Positions 1 to 5,985 of a stretch of DNA of 5,985 bases are shown here, in pieces. The notes below the pieces were generated by a model. That model saw only the letters and a program-made list of their open reading frames with translations. It was not told the DNA's origin and did not search any database. Source of the stretch: Actinomycetota bacterium (lineage in GTDB: Bacteria; Actinomycetota; Actinomycetes; Mycobacteriales; Mycobacteriaceae); NCBI GenBank assembly GCA_005787665.1, contig SYAB01000477.1, positions 1-5,985 on the forward strand, given 5' to 3'. The translations under genes and the position numbers were made by a program. Each line of letters starts with the position of its first letter. The first letter of the stretch is position 1.

Positions 1-58
1 AGCGCCGGCGCGCCACTGGCGCCGCCCGCATCCCTCACCCCCCATCCCGGCGAGCAGA

Positions 59-100
59 CGCCAAGTCGCACGAAACGCCCTCGTGGCGTGCGACCTGGCG
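59..100 (-). terminator. 14-bp stem hairpin downstream of the MaoC hydratase gene
   Basis: Arms at 59-72 (CGCCAAGTCGCACG) and 87-100 (CGTGCGACCTGGCG) are reverse complements except at one position, with a 14-nt loop. In minus-strand RNA the exception is a G-U wobble, so all 14 pairs form. In plus-strand RNA it is an A-C mismatch. The hairpin starts about 31 bp past the stop codon of the minus-strand hydratase, which fits a transcript-end or 3'-stabilising structure for that gene. No U-tract follows, so it is not a classical intrinsic terminator. Such U-less hairpins are often proposed as mycobacterial terminators, but the role here is inferred. The remaining bases of 1-130 show only short GC palindromes and no credible gene. 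Confidence 0.55.
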
Positions 101-130
101 GCTTCTCGCGGGGATGTGGCCCGGGCGGGG

Positions 131-586
131 TCAGAAGACCGCCCGGGCGATCATCTCGGCCACCGCGGCCGGTCGTTCGGCGCCGTCGATCTCCACCGTG
201 TGGCGCACCGTCAGATCCGCCGAGGTGTCCGCGGCCTTGACGTCGATGAGTTCCGATCGCACCCGGATGCGGCTGCCCACCGGAACGGGGTTGAGGAAGC
301 GCACCTTGTTGAGGCCGTAGTTGATGACCAGTTGAGCGTTCTGAATCCGGAAGTTGTCCTTACTGAGCGCCGGGATCAGCGACAGCGTGAGGAAACCGTG
401 CGCAATCGGGGCCCGGTAAGGGCTCTGCGATTTCGCTCGTTCCACGTCGACGTGGATCCACTGGTGGTCGCCTGTGACGTCGGCGAAGTCGTTGATGCGC
501 CGCTGATCGATCGTCAGCCAGTCACTCACCCCGAGTTCCTGACCGAGCAACCCCCGGGCGTCGGCAATGGACGTGATGGTCTTCAT
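131..586 (-). CDS. MaoC-family R-specific enoyl-CoA hydratase (HtdZ/Rv0130-like)
   Basis: A 151-aa single hot-dog-fold hydratase, predicted to hydrate trans-2-enoyl-CoA (or enoyl-thioester) to the R-3-hydroxyacyl product in the cytosol. The hydratase-2 signature is clear: D40 and H45 in GDHQWIH, then the IAHGF segment at 61-65 (H63, G64) and the conserved INYGLNKVRFLNPVPVGSRIR stretch at about 88-108. D40/H45 and the 151-residue length match what I recall of M. tuberculosis Rv0130 (HtdZ), where these residues are catalytic. The ATG at 584-586 was chosen because it starts exactly at the family N-terminus and has GGGGAAGGG about 6 nt upstream. The same frame stays open far upstream, but that extension is antisense to the channel gene and has low-complexity, family-unlike sequence. 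The gene is divergent from the channel gene. Family assignment is strong; the physiological substrate is unknown. Confidence 0.93.
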   Translation of the reverse strand: MKTITSIADARGLLGQELGVSDWLTIDQRRINDFADVTGDHQWIHVDVERAKSQSPYRAPIAHGFLTLSLIPALSKDNFRIQNAQLVINYGLNKVRFLNPVPVGSRIRVRSELIDVKAADTSADLTVRHTVEIDGAERPAAVAEMIARAVF

Positions 587-712
587 GGCGTGCCCTTCCC
601 CAAGCTGTTGCCTGCCGGTCAGGAAACATTTTCGCCGACCCGCCCCGAATCCGTTGCCGGGATTGTTAGGTTCCACATCGCGGATGCACCGCCGACCGAG
701 GAGCGTGATTGA
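587..712. promoter_or_regulatory. Divergent intergenic region between hydratase and channel genes
   Basis: These 126 bp separate the starts of two divergent genes, so they should carry promoters in both directions. The minus-strand ribosome site (GGGGAAGGG, about 592-600) and the plus-strand one (GAGGAG, 698-703) are visible. A TAGGTT hexamer at 667-672 fits the loose mycobacterial TAnnnT -10 pattern for the plus strand, but no convincing -35 is placed before it. A small dyad CCTG-n5-CAGG at 611-623 could be a protein site or chance. I see no strong promoter or riboswitch. Confidence 0.35.
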
Positions 713-1411
<699 letters not shown>

Positions 1412-1442
1412 CGGACCACGACGCGGCATATCGCCGGCTGCC

Positions 1443-1487
1443 GTGACCGAAAACCCGGTAACCGAAAACCCTGTGACCGAAAACACC
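1443..1487. repeat. Three tandem 15-bp repeats
   Basis: Three head-to-tail units of 15 bp start at 1443, 1458 and 1473 (GTGACCGAAAACCCG, GTAACCGAAAACCCT, GTGACCGAAAACACC). Unit 2 differs from unit 1 at two positions and unit 3 differs from unit 1 at two. A decayed fourth unit (TCGGCCGAACACAGC) follows at 1488-1502. The 15-bp period equals five codons: the plus frame reads VTENP three times and is open to a TAA at 1527-1529, while the opposite strand reads FGHRV-like pentapeptides. There is no ribosome site before the GTG at 1443, so I do not call a gene. The repeats may be a replication-slippage product or a protein/RNA binding array. Confidence 0.85.
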
Positions 1488-1529
1488 TCGGCCGAACACA
1501 GCGCCACTTGCGGGGTTGCCGAGGGCTAA

Positions 1530-1553
1530 TTATGGTCGTAACCATAGTTATGG
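1530..1553. promoter_or_regulatory. Overlapping dyads upstream of the TetR gene: candidate operator
   Basis: An AT-rich island in GC-rich surroundings contains TATGGT-CGTA-ACCATA (1531-1546), a perfect 6-bp inverted repeat with a 4-bp spacer. Overlapping it are TAAC-CATA-GTTA (1539-1550) and CCATA-GT-TATGG (1542-1553). The half-site TATGG therefore occurs at 1531-1535, inverted at 1542-1546 and again direct at 1549-1553. TetR proteins commonly bind such dyads near their own gene, so this is the best candidate operator for the regulator at 1703. A TTGCCG hexamer at 1516-1521 could serve as a -35 whose -10 would fall inside the dyads, but no good -10 match is present. The binding protein is inferred. 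Confidence 0.5.
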
Positions 1554-1575
1554 CACGGATAGTCGGGAGCCTCTG

Positions 1576-1701
1576 ATGTGGGTCGTCGAGCTGAACATCG
1601 CCGGGGTGACCATCCGTCGACGGGCGCGCAAGCGCCGCCACCTGCTGGGTCTCGGTCGGCTTGCGCCACGGCATTTGGTTGGCTCCCCGGGCGCCGCCTG
1701 A
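1576..1701 (+). CDS. Possible 41-aa Arg-rich upstream ORF coupled to the TetR gene
   Basis: An ATG at 1576 preceded by CGGGAG (1564-1569, about 6 nt away) opens a 41-codon frame that ends with TGA at 1699-1701, one base before the ATG of the TetR gene. The product would be a small basic peptide with an RRRARKRRH patch at about residues 14-22; I recognise no domain. The case for it is positional: the TetR start itself has no clear ribosome site, so translation through this ORF could couple to the regulator. Against it, the peptide has no known relatives that I can name and GC-rich DNA gives chance frames of this size. A longer version from TTG 1516 would run through the dyad cluster and is less likely. 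Confidence 0.3.
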   Translation: MWVVELNIAGVTIRRRARKRRHLLGLGRLAPRHLVGSPGAA

Positions 1702-1702
1702 C

Positions 1703-2305
1703 ATGACCGCTCGCGGATCGACCCGGACCGCGATGCTGATCAGTGCGGCCGGACTGTTGCGCGAACGCGGCGCCGCGGCTGTCACCGTTGACGCCGTGCT
1801 GTCCCGAAGCGGGGCACCGCGCGGCTCCGTTTACCACCACTTCCCCGGGGGCCGCAGTCAACTCCTTCGCGAGGCTCTTGAGTTCGCCGGCGAGGAGATC
1901 ACCACCAAGATCGACGCTGCGGCCGGGGACAGCTCAACCGCTCTGTTGGACCAGTTCGTCGCCATGTGGCGGGACGCGCTAATCGAGAGCGATTACACCG
2001 CGGGATGCCCCGTGCTGGCCGCCGCGATCGGCTCCGGCCGGGATGAGCAGCAGCTGGCCGACCTGGCCGGCACGATCTTCAGCCGATGGCGGAGTGCGGC
2101 CGCCCAGGCATACCTGCGGGAGGGATTCGGACCGGCCGACGCGACCGCGCTCGCCGACACCGCGATCGCGGCCATGGAGGGCGCGGTGGTTTTGTGCCGA
2201 TCGTCTCGCAGCATCGAACCGCTCACCGATGTCGCACGGCAGCTCGAGTTCCTTTTTCGAGCAAAGGAATTCGCGGGCAGGATGCCCAGTTATCAGTCGA
2301 ACTGA
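1703..2305 (+). CDS. TetR/AcrR-family transcriptional regulator (LmrA/YxaF-like)
   Basis: A 200-aa DNA-binding repressor-type protein. The N-terminal helix-turn-helix domain spans about residues 6-56, with LLRERGAAAVTVDAVL and the recognition region SRSGAPRGSVYHHFPGGR (about 34-51), a textbook TetR pattern. The C-terminal ligand/dimer domain carries GCPVLAAAIGSGRDE (101-115) and AMEGAVVLCRSSRSIEPL (157-174), which resemble the LmrA/YxaF-type C-terminal domain. ATG 1703 was chosen because it starts about 10 residues before helix 1. A TTG at 1661 would add 14 residues of non-family sequence. Neither has a clear Shine-Dalgarno. The stop lies 9 bp before the thioesterase start, so the regulator is probably co-transcribed with the acyl-CoA genes downstream and represses its own cluster through the dyads at 1530-1553. 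The ligand, perhaps an acyl-CoA, is inferred only. Confidence 0.93.
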   Translation: MTARGSTRTAMLISAAGLLRERGAAAVTVDAVLSRSGAPRGSVYHHFPGGRSQLLREALEFAGEEITTKIDAAAGDSSTALLDQFVAMWRDALIESDYTAGCPVLAAAIGSGRDEQQLADLAGTIFSRWRSAAAQAYLREGFGPADATALADTAIAAMEGAVVLCRSSRSIEPLTDVARQLEFLFRAKEFAGRMPSYQSN

Positions 2306-2314
2306 GGAAGATCC

Positions 2315-3157
2315 GTGAACACCACCACCACCCAACCGAGCGGGGATCCCGAAACCCCGCTGAACGTGTTGAGCAGGTTCTCCATCACCACTCTCGAGCA
2401 GGACATGACCGCGTTCACCGTCACGGCGGCGATACCGATCGGCGGCATGCGCAACCCCTTCACCGGCACACCCACGATCGCCGCCCTGGCCATTGTGGTC
2501 GATGACGTCGCCGGCCGGGTGAACTACCACCGGCGCGAGTCCGGGCAGTGGACGGTTTCCAGCGAACTGACCGTGGAGATGAGTCCGGGCGCGATCGACC
2601 ACCTGCTGGCGGCCCCGGAGGAACCGGTCGTCGCGGCCGCCCGCCCCCTCGGCCCGGGCGGCGCGACCCTGCTGTCAGTGTGCACTCTCTCCCACGGCGG
2701 CACCGTGATCGGCGGTGGCACAGTCCGCACCATGACACTGGCCGACGGCCCCGCGCAGCCCGCGGACCGCGGCGAGGACACCCTTATCCGCACGCCTCGG
2801 ACGACGCTGGCCGATTTGATGGCCGTGCAGACCCTGCCGGCCGACAGCGGGACATATCGGCTGCGCCAACGCACAGACCCGATGATCAACAACCTGATCG
2901 GCATCGTGCACGGCGGGGTCAGCAGCGCTGCTCTGGAACTGGTCGCGGCAGCGGCCTTCAATCATGGGCAGGACGATCGGCCCCTGCGGACGGCCTCGAT
3001 CCGAGTGAACTTCCTGCGACCGTTCGTCGCCGGTGCACAATCCACCTATGAGGCAACCGCGTTGCGCATCGGGCGCACCTCCGCGGTCGCCGACGCCGCG
3101 GCGATCGGTGCGGACGGAAAGCCGGCGGTCATCGCGCGGGTCACGGGTTATCGGTGA
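2315..3157 (+). CDS. Double hot-dog acyl-CoA thioesterase (PaaI-like)
   Basis: A 280-aa cytosolic protein built from two hot-dog domains, predicted to hydrolyse an acyl-CoA to free acid and CoA. The C-terminal half (about 160-280) is the clearer one: NNLIGIVHGGVSSAALE at 192-208 carries H199-G200-G201 and, nine residues after the His, E208, the spacing of His and acidic catalytic residue in PaaI/4-hydroxybenzoyl-CoA thioesterases. SIRVNFLRPFVAG (228-240) is the typical central strand. The N-terminal half (about 30-145) has TIAALAIVVDDVAGRVNY (54-71) and SSELTVEM (82-89) in equivalent places but no HGG, so it is probably a degenerate or structural half. The GTG start at 2315 is supported by GAGGAAG (2304-2310), 4 nt away and overlapping the TetR stop. 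The 3' end overlaps the next gene by 4 bp (GTGA), implying translational coupling with the dehydrogenase. Confidence 0.87.
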   Translation: MNTTTTQPSGDPETPLNVLSRFSITTLEQDMTAFTVTAAIPIGGMRNPFTGTPTIAALAIVVDDVAGRVNYHRRESGQWTVSSELTVEMSPGAIDHLLAAPEEPVVAAARPLGPGGATLLSVCTLSHGGTVIGGGTVRTMTLADGPAQPADRGEDTLIRTPRTTLADLMAVQTLPADSGTYRLRQRTDPMINNLIGIVHGGVSSAALELVAAAAFNHGQDDRPLRTASIRVNFLRPFVAGAQSTYEATALRIGRTSAVADAAAIGADGKPAVIARVTGYR

Positions 3158-4326
3158 GCACGGTGGCTGACGACTTCGCGGTACTGTGCGCCAACGAGCC
3201 CGAGTTGGCGAGCCTGCGTGGGTCGTTGCGGGACTTCCTCGCCGCTGACCGTCGCGAGTTCGGCTGGCAGCCCAGCGTCGATGCCTGGTTGTCGAACTGG
3301 GACGAGGCGTTCAGCGCCCGGTTGGGCGACGCCGGGTTTCTGGGCCTGACCATCCCACCGGAGTACGGCGGACGCGGGCTGGGTCACCTGCACCGCTATG
3401 TCGTCACCGAGGAGCTCCTGGCCAGCGGTGCTCCGGTCGCCGCGCACTGGATCGCCGACCGTCAGGTGGGACCCGGCCTGATGTCCTACGGGACGGAGGA
3501 GCAACGACGACGGATCCTGCCGAGATTAGCTGCCGGGCAGTACTTCTCGGCGATCGGGATGAGCGAACCGCAGGCCGGTTCCGACCTTGCCGCCGCAGCT
3601 GCCCGTGCCACCCGCACGGACGGCGGATGGGTGCTGTCGGGCACCAAGGTCTGGACCAGCGGCGCGCATCTGTCGCATCAGATCGTCGTGCTGGTAAGAA
3701 CCGCTCCGCTCGATCCGCAACGGCGGCACGCCGGCTTCAGTCAGTTCATCGTCCCTACCGACTCCCCCGGGATCGATATCAGCCCCATTGTGTTGATGAC
3801 CGGCGAGCATCACTTCAATGAGGTCACCTTCAACGAGGTCTTCATCGACGACACCAACCTGCTCGGTAGAGAGGGCGACGGCTGGCGGCAGGTGACCGCG
3901 GAACTGTCCTTCGAGCGCAGTGGGCCGGAGCGGATCCTCACCACGGCACCAATGCTTACCGCGCTGTTGAGGTTGCTCGCAGCCAGCGGCGACCTCGACG
4001 ATCACGCAACCGCCGCGGTGGGGAGCCTGCTGGCCCGTCTGATATCGCTACGACAACTCTCCATCTCCGTCGCCCGCGCTCTGGCCGACGGGCAATCGCC
4101 GGTGAACGAGGCAGCCCTGGTAAAGGATCTCGGTACCCGCTTCGAGCAGGAGTCCGTCGATCTGGCAGCCGATCTACTGTCCTACGTCGACGAGGACACC
4201 GACGAGCGCGGCCGGGTGGCGGCACTACTGGCGGTGGCGAGGGTTCATGCCCCGTTGTTCACCCTGCGCGGGGGAACCAATGAGGTGCTGCGCGGGATGG
4301 TGGCCAGGGGGATGGGTCTGCGATGA
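3154..4326 (+). CDS. Acyl-CoA dehydrogenase, alpha-type subunit of a heteromeric enzyme
   Basis: A 390-aa FAD-dependent acyl-CoA dehydrogenase (FadE type) that should introduce a 2,3-double bond into an acyl-CoA. N-terminal helices with the GFLGLTIPPEYGGRGLG motif (61-77) lead into the beta-domain motifs AIGMSEPQAGSDLA (133-146) and LSGTKVWTSGAH (161-172). E254 in ELSFERSGPERI aligns with the helix-G Glu used as base by isovaleryl-CoA dehydrogenase. At the C-terminus, LRGGTNEVLRGMVARGMGLR has Gly373 where medium-chain enzymes have their Glu. The protein lacks the R-x-Q-F-G segment that normally follows helix G. These traits match catalytic subunits of mycobacterial alpha2beta2 enzymes such as FadE26. 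The GTG start overlaps the thioesterase stop. No strong ribosome site is seen, consistent with coupling. Substrate unknown. Confidence 0.92.
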   Translation: MSTVADDFAVLCANEPELASLRGSLRDFLAADRREFGWQPSVDAWLSNWDEAFSARLGDAGFLGLTIPPEYGGRGLGHLHRYVVTEELLASGAPVAAHWIADRQVGPGLMSYGTEEQRRRILPRLAAGQYFSAIGMSEPQAGSDLAAAAARATRTDGGWVLSGTKVWTSGAHLSHQIVVLVRTAPLDPQRRHAGFSQFIVPTDSPGIDISPIVLMTGEHHFNEVTFNEVFIDDTNLLGREGDGWRQVTAELSFERSGPERILTTAPMLTALLRLLAASGDLDDHATAAVGSLLARLISLRQLSISVARALADGQSPVNEAALVKDLGTRFEQESVDLAADLLSYVDEDTDERGRVAALLAVARVHAPLFTLRGGTNEVLRGMVARGMGLR

Positions 4327-5408
4327 CGACGAATGTTCTCCGCGGCGGTGTCTTCGACAGCGGCACAGACGATCTCAGCGATCTCCGCACCCTTGTCGAC
4401 GATATCGGCACCAGATCCTTCGAGGCACGGATCGGACATCGGAGCCTGCCCGATCCGCTTGATGGCACCGCATGGCGTCATCTGGAGGAGTCAGGACTGA
4501 CCCGCCTGGACAGCACTGCGGACTCAGGCGGCGGCCCCACCGAAGTGGCGGTGATCCTGCGCTCCCTGGCCCGTCACGCCGTGAGCGTCCCACTGGCGGA
4601 GACCGACCTGCTCGCCTGCTGGCTGGCCAACACCGCCGGCCTCGACATCCCGGACCTCGGACCACTGACGGTTGCAGCCGGCGCGGCCAGGCGCTCCGGC
4701 GGTCGGATAGTCGCACACGTGCCGGATGTCCCCTACGCGGCGGACGTTGCCGCCGTGGTGCTCGCCCTGACAGACGGTGACCGGCTGATGGTGGCGGTCC
4801 GCAACCCCGACGAACTGTCAATCACCAAGGGAGGCAACGCCGGCGGCGAGCCACGCGACATCGTCGACGTTGATCTCGACTACGCCGCCTTCATCCCAGC
4901 CGACGTCGCGGAGGAATTCCGCCGCCGTGGCGCGTGGGCGCGGTGCATGCAGATCATCGGGGCGCTCGATGCCGCGGTGGAGTTCTCGGTGGCCCACACC
5001 CGTGACCGCGAGCAGTTCGGCCGACCACTCAGCGCCTTTCAGTCAGTCCAGCACACGCTGGCCACCATGGCCGGTGAGGTGGAGCGCGCCCGGGCCGCGG
5101 CAAATCTGGCGGTCGCGGCTGCCGCCGATTTCGGCTTCGACAGCGCTCAAGCCGATTACTCGGTGACGGTCGCGAAAGTGACACTCGGCCAAGTGGTTCC
5201 GGCAGTCGTCACCTCAGCCCATCAACTGCACGGTGCGATCGGTGTGACGATCGAGCACCGACTGTGGCGGGCGACGATGCGAGCCCGCAGCTGGGTCGAG
5301 GAGTTCGGCGACACCGCCCACTACGCCCAGCGGCTAGGCCGTCTGGCCCTGTCGGGGGTCGACCCCTGGACCGTGATCGTCGGCGCGACAGTAGATTTGC
5401 GTGGCTGA
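4323..5408 (+). CDS. Acyl-CoA dehydrogenase, beta-type partner subunit
   Basis: A 361-aa divergent acyl-CoA dehydrogenase, probably the non-catalytic partner of the preceding protein. The N-terminal and middle domains are weakly conserved: the SEPxAGSD and SGxKxWxS motifs seen in the upstream subunit are missing. The C-terminal domain is clear: GALDAAVEFSVAHTRDREQFGRPLSAFQSVQHTLATMA, with R229-E-Q-F-G233 and FQ at 239-240, is the flavin-contacting region. HQLHGAIGVTIEHRL (300-314) follows. Counting back 26 residues from R229 gives G203 where a catalytic helix-G Glu would sit, so it lacks the base. The RGGTNE tail is also absent. It thus supplies what the upstream subunit lacks. ATG 4323 overlaps the previous stop (ATGA) and has AGGGGGA at 4306-4312. 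Family is secure; pairing with the upstream gene is inferred from motifs and overlap. Confidence 0.9.
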   Translation: MTTNVLRGGVFDSGTDDLSDLRTLVDDIGTRSFEARIGHRSLPDPLDGTAWRHLEESGLTRLDSTADSGGGPTEVAVILRSLARHAVSVPLAETDLLACWLANTAGLDIPDLGPLTVAAGAARRSGGRIVAHVPDVPYAADVAAVVLALTDGDRLMVAVRNPDELSITKGGNAGGEPRDIVDVDLDYAAFIPADVAEEFRRRGAWARCMQIIGALDAAVEFSVAHTRDREQFGRPLSAFQSVQHTLATMAGEVERARAAANLAVAAAADFGFDSAQADYSVTVAKVTLGQVVPAVVTSAHQLHGAIGVTIEHRLWRATMRARSWVEEFGDTAHYAQRLGRLALSGVDPWTVIVGATVDLRG

Positions 5409-5429
5409 CTCAGCCCGGCCGCCGACTGC
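5409..5429. other. 21-bp convergent gap, no terminator visible
   Basis: Only 21 bp separate the stop of the beta-type dehydrogenase (+) from the stop of the crotonase (-). I see no hairpin with a useful stem and no T- or A-run, so transcripts from both sides probably extend into the opposite gene and overlap in antisense unless another mechanism ends them. Confidence 0.5.
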
Positions 5430-5985
5430 TCAGGCGCCCGTCCAATTGGGAGCCCGTTTCTCGGCGAAGGCGATCGCGCCTTCTTTGGCATCCTTCGAGG
5501 CGAACACCGGCATGATGATCTTCATCTGCTCCCGCCACTGATCCTCGGGGTTCCACCCGCGCGACTCGGTGATGATCCGCTTGGTAGCCGCGACCGCCAG
5601 CGGACCGTTGGCGGTGATCCGCTCCGCGAGCTCGATCGCGGCCTCTAGCGCGTGGCCGGGCTCGGAGAGCACGTTGACCAGACCCAACGCGTGGGCCCGT
5701 TCCGCACCCAGGGTGTCGCCGGTGAGCGCCAATTCCATCGCGATCTGGTACGGGATGCGTTGCGGCAGGCGCAGCAGACCACCGCCCGCCGCGACGAGGC
5801 CGCGTTTGACCTCCGGGATACCGAAGGCGGAGTTGCGCGCCGCCACGATCAGATCGGTGGCCAGGGCCAGCTCTGTCCCGCCCGCCAGCGCGTAGCCCTC
5901 GACGGAGGCGATCAGCGGCTTGACCGGCGGGCGCTCGGTGAATCCCAGACCCCGGCCCTTCACCGCAACGTTCTCACCCCGCGCG
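5430..5985 (-). CDS. Crotonase/enoyl-CoA hydratase (EchA1-like), 5' part outside window
   Basis: The C-terminal 184 or so residues of a crotonase-fold protein, likely hydrating 2-trans-enoyl-CoA to S-3-hydroxyacyl-CoA in beta-oxidation. The frame is open to the right edge (…ARGENVAV KGRGLGFTERPP), so the GTG at 5961-5963 is internal, not the start; about 80 residues with the first oxyanion-hole motif lie outside. Both catalytic glutamates of true hydratases are present: one in YALAGGTELA, the other in FGIPEVKRGL. The GGGLLRLPQRIPY, TGDTLGAERAHALGLVN and C-terminal KEGAIAFAEKRAPNWTGA segments complete the fold. From memory the wording closely resembles M. tuberculosis EchA1 (Rv0222), but I cannot confirm orthology. 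It is convergent with the dehydrogenase operon and so not part of it, although it could act on the enoyl-CoA that operon makes. Confidence 0.93.
   Translation of the reverse strand, partial: ARGENVAVKGRGLGFTERPPVKPLIASVEGYALAGGTELALATDLIVAARNSAFGIPEVKRGLVAAGGGLLRLPQRIPYQIAMELALTGDTLGAERAHALGLVNVLSEPGHALEAAIELAERITANGPLAVAATKRIITESRGWNPEDQWREQMKIIMPVFASKDAKEGAIAFAEKRAPNWTGA

Noticed and set aside
1..58. GC palindromes (GGCGCGCC, CGCCGGCG) at the left edge
   Set aside because: Short palindromes of this kind are expected by chance in GC-rich DNA and show no extended stem or repeat.
83..712. Plus-strand 209-codon frame ending directly before the channel start
   Set aside because: It is antisense to the hydratase, whose catalytic motifs are intact; the translation has an Arg/Asp/Val-rich shadow composition and no domain. 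The abutting stop is coincidence.
1539..1550. KstR-type cholesterol operator (TAAC-n4-GTTA)
   Set aside because: The spacer is 4 bp whereas KstR sites have AACnnGTT with a 2-bp spacer, so the match is not supported.
1979..2602. Minus-strand 207-codon frame
   Set aside because: Antisense to the TetR C-terminus and thioesterase N-terminus; composition typical of a GC-rich shadow frame.

Overview
The window is GC-rich, high-GC3 actinobacterial DNA. It is most likely from Mycobacterium or Mycolicibacterium: it carries a MaoC/HtdZ-type hydratase, a crotonase that reads like mycobacterial EchA1, tightly packed acyl-CoA dehydrogenase genes with 4-bp start/stop overlaps, and GTG starts. The assignment rests on gene content and protein motifs; no rRNA or other phylogenetic marker is present.

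Layout. 1-130: no gene; it holds a strong hairpin (59-100) just past the end of the first gene. 131-586 (-): 151-aa R-specific enoyl-CoA hydratase of the hot-dog fold. 587-712: divergent intergenic region. 713-1411 (+): 232-aa aquaporin-type channel with two NPA motifs but Val where the selectivity-filter Arg normally sits. 1412-1702: about 290 bp without a confident gene. It holds three 15-bp tandem repeats, an AT-rich cluster of overlapping dyads that looks like a repressor operator, and a possible 41-codon upstream ORF. 1703-5408 (+): a compact four-gene cluster of TetR regulator, double-hot-dog thioesterase, acyl-CoA dehydrogenase alpha-type subunit and acyl-CoA dehydrogenase beta-type subunit, with junctions of +9, -4 and -4 bp. 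5430-5985 (-): a convergent crotonase/enoyl-CoA hydratase that runs off the right edge.

How the genes fit together. The cluster 1703-5408 reads as a regulated acyl-CoA module. The two dehydrogenase genes have complementary halves of the usual active site: the first keeps a Glu at the position of the isovaleryl-CoA dehydrogenase-type catalytic base and the C-terminal RGGTNE segment but has no R-x-Q-F-G flavin motif. The second keeps R-E-Q-F-G but has no Glu at the base position. This is the pattern of the mycobacterial alpha2beta2 dehydrogenases (FadE26-FadE27, FadE28-FadE29) that act on bulky steroid side-chain CoA esters. The thioesterase could release or edit the acyl product, and the TetR protein probably controls the cluster. 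Hydratases on both sides could supply the next step, but they are on the other strand and are separate transcription units. The substrate cannot be read from the sequence.

No mobile element, CRISPR array, tRNA or rRNA was seen. The most interesting items are the split dehydrogenase pair with its dedicated thioesterase and regulator, the Arg-less channel, and the operator/tandem-repeat/small-ORF region upstream of the regulator.
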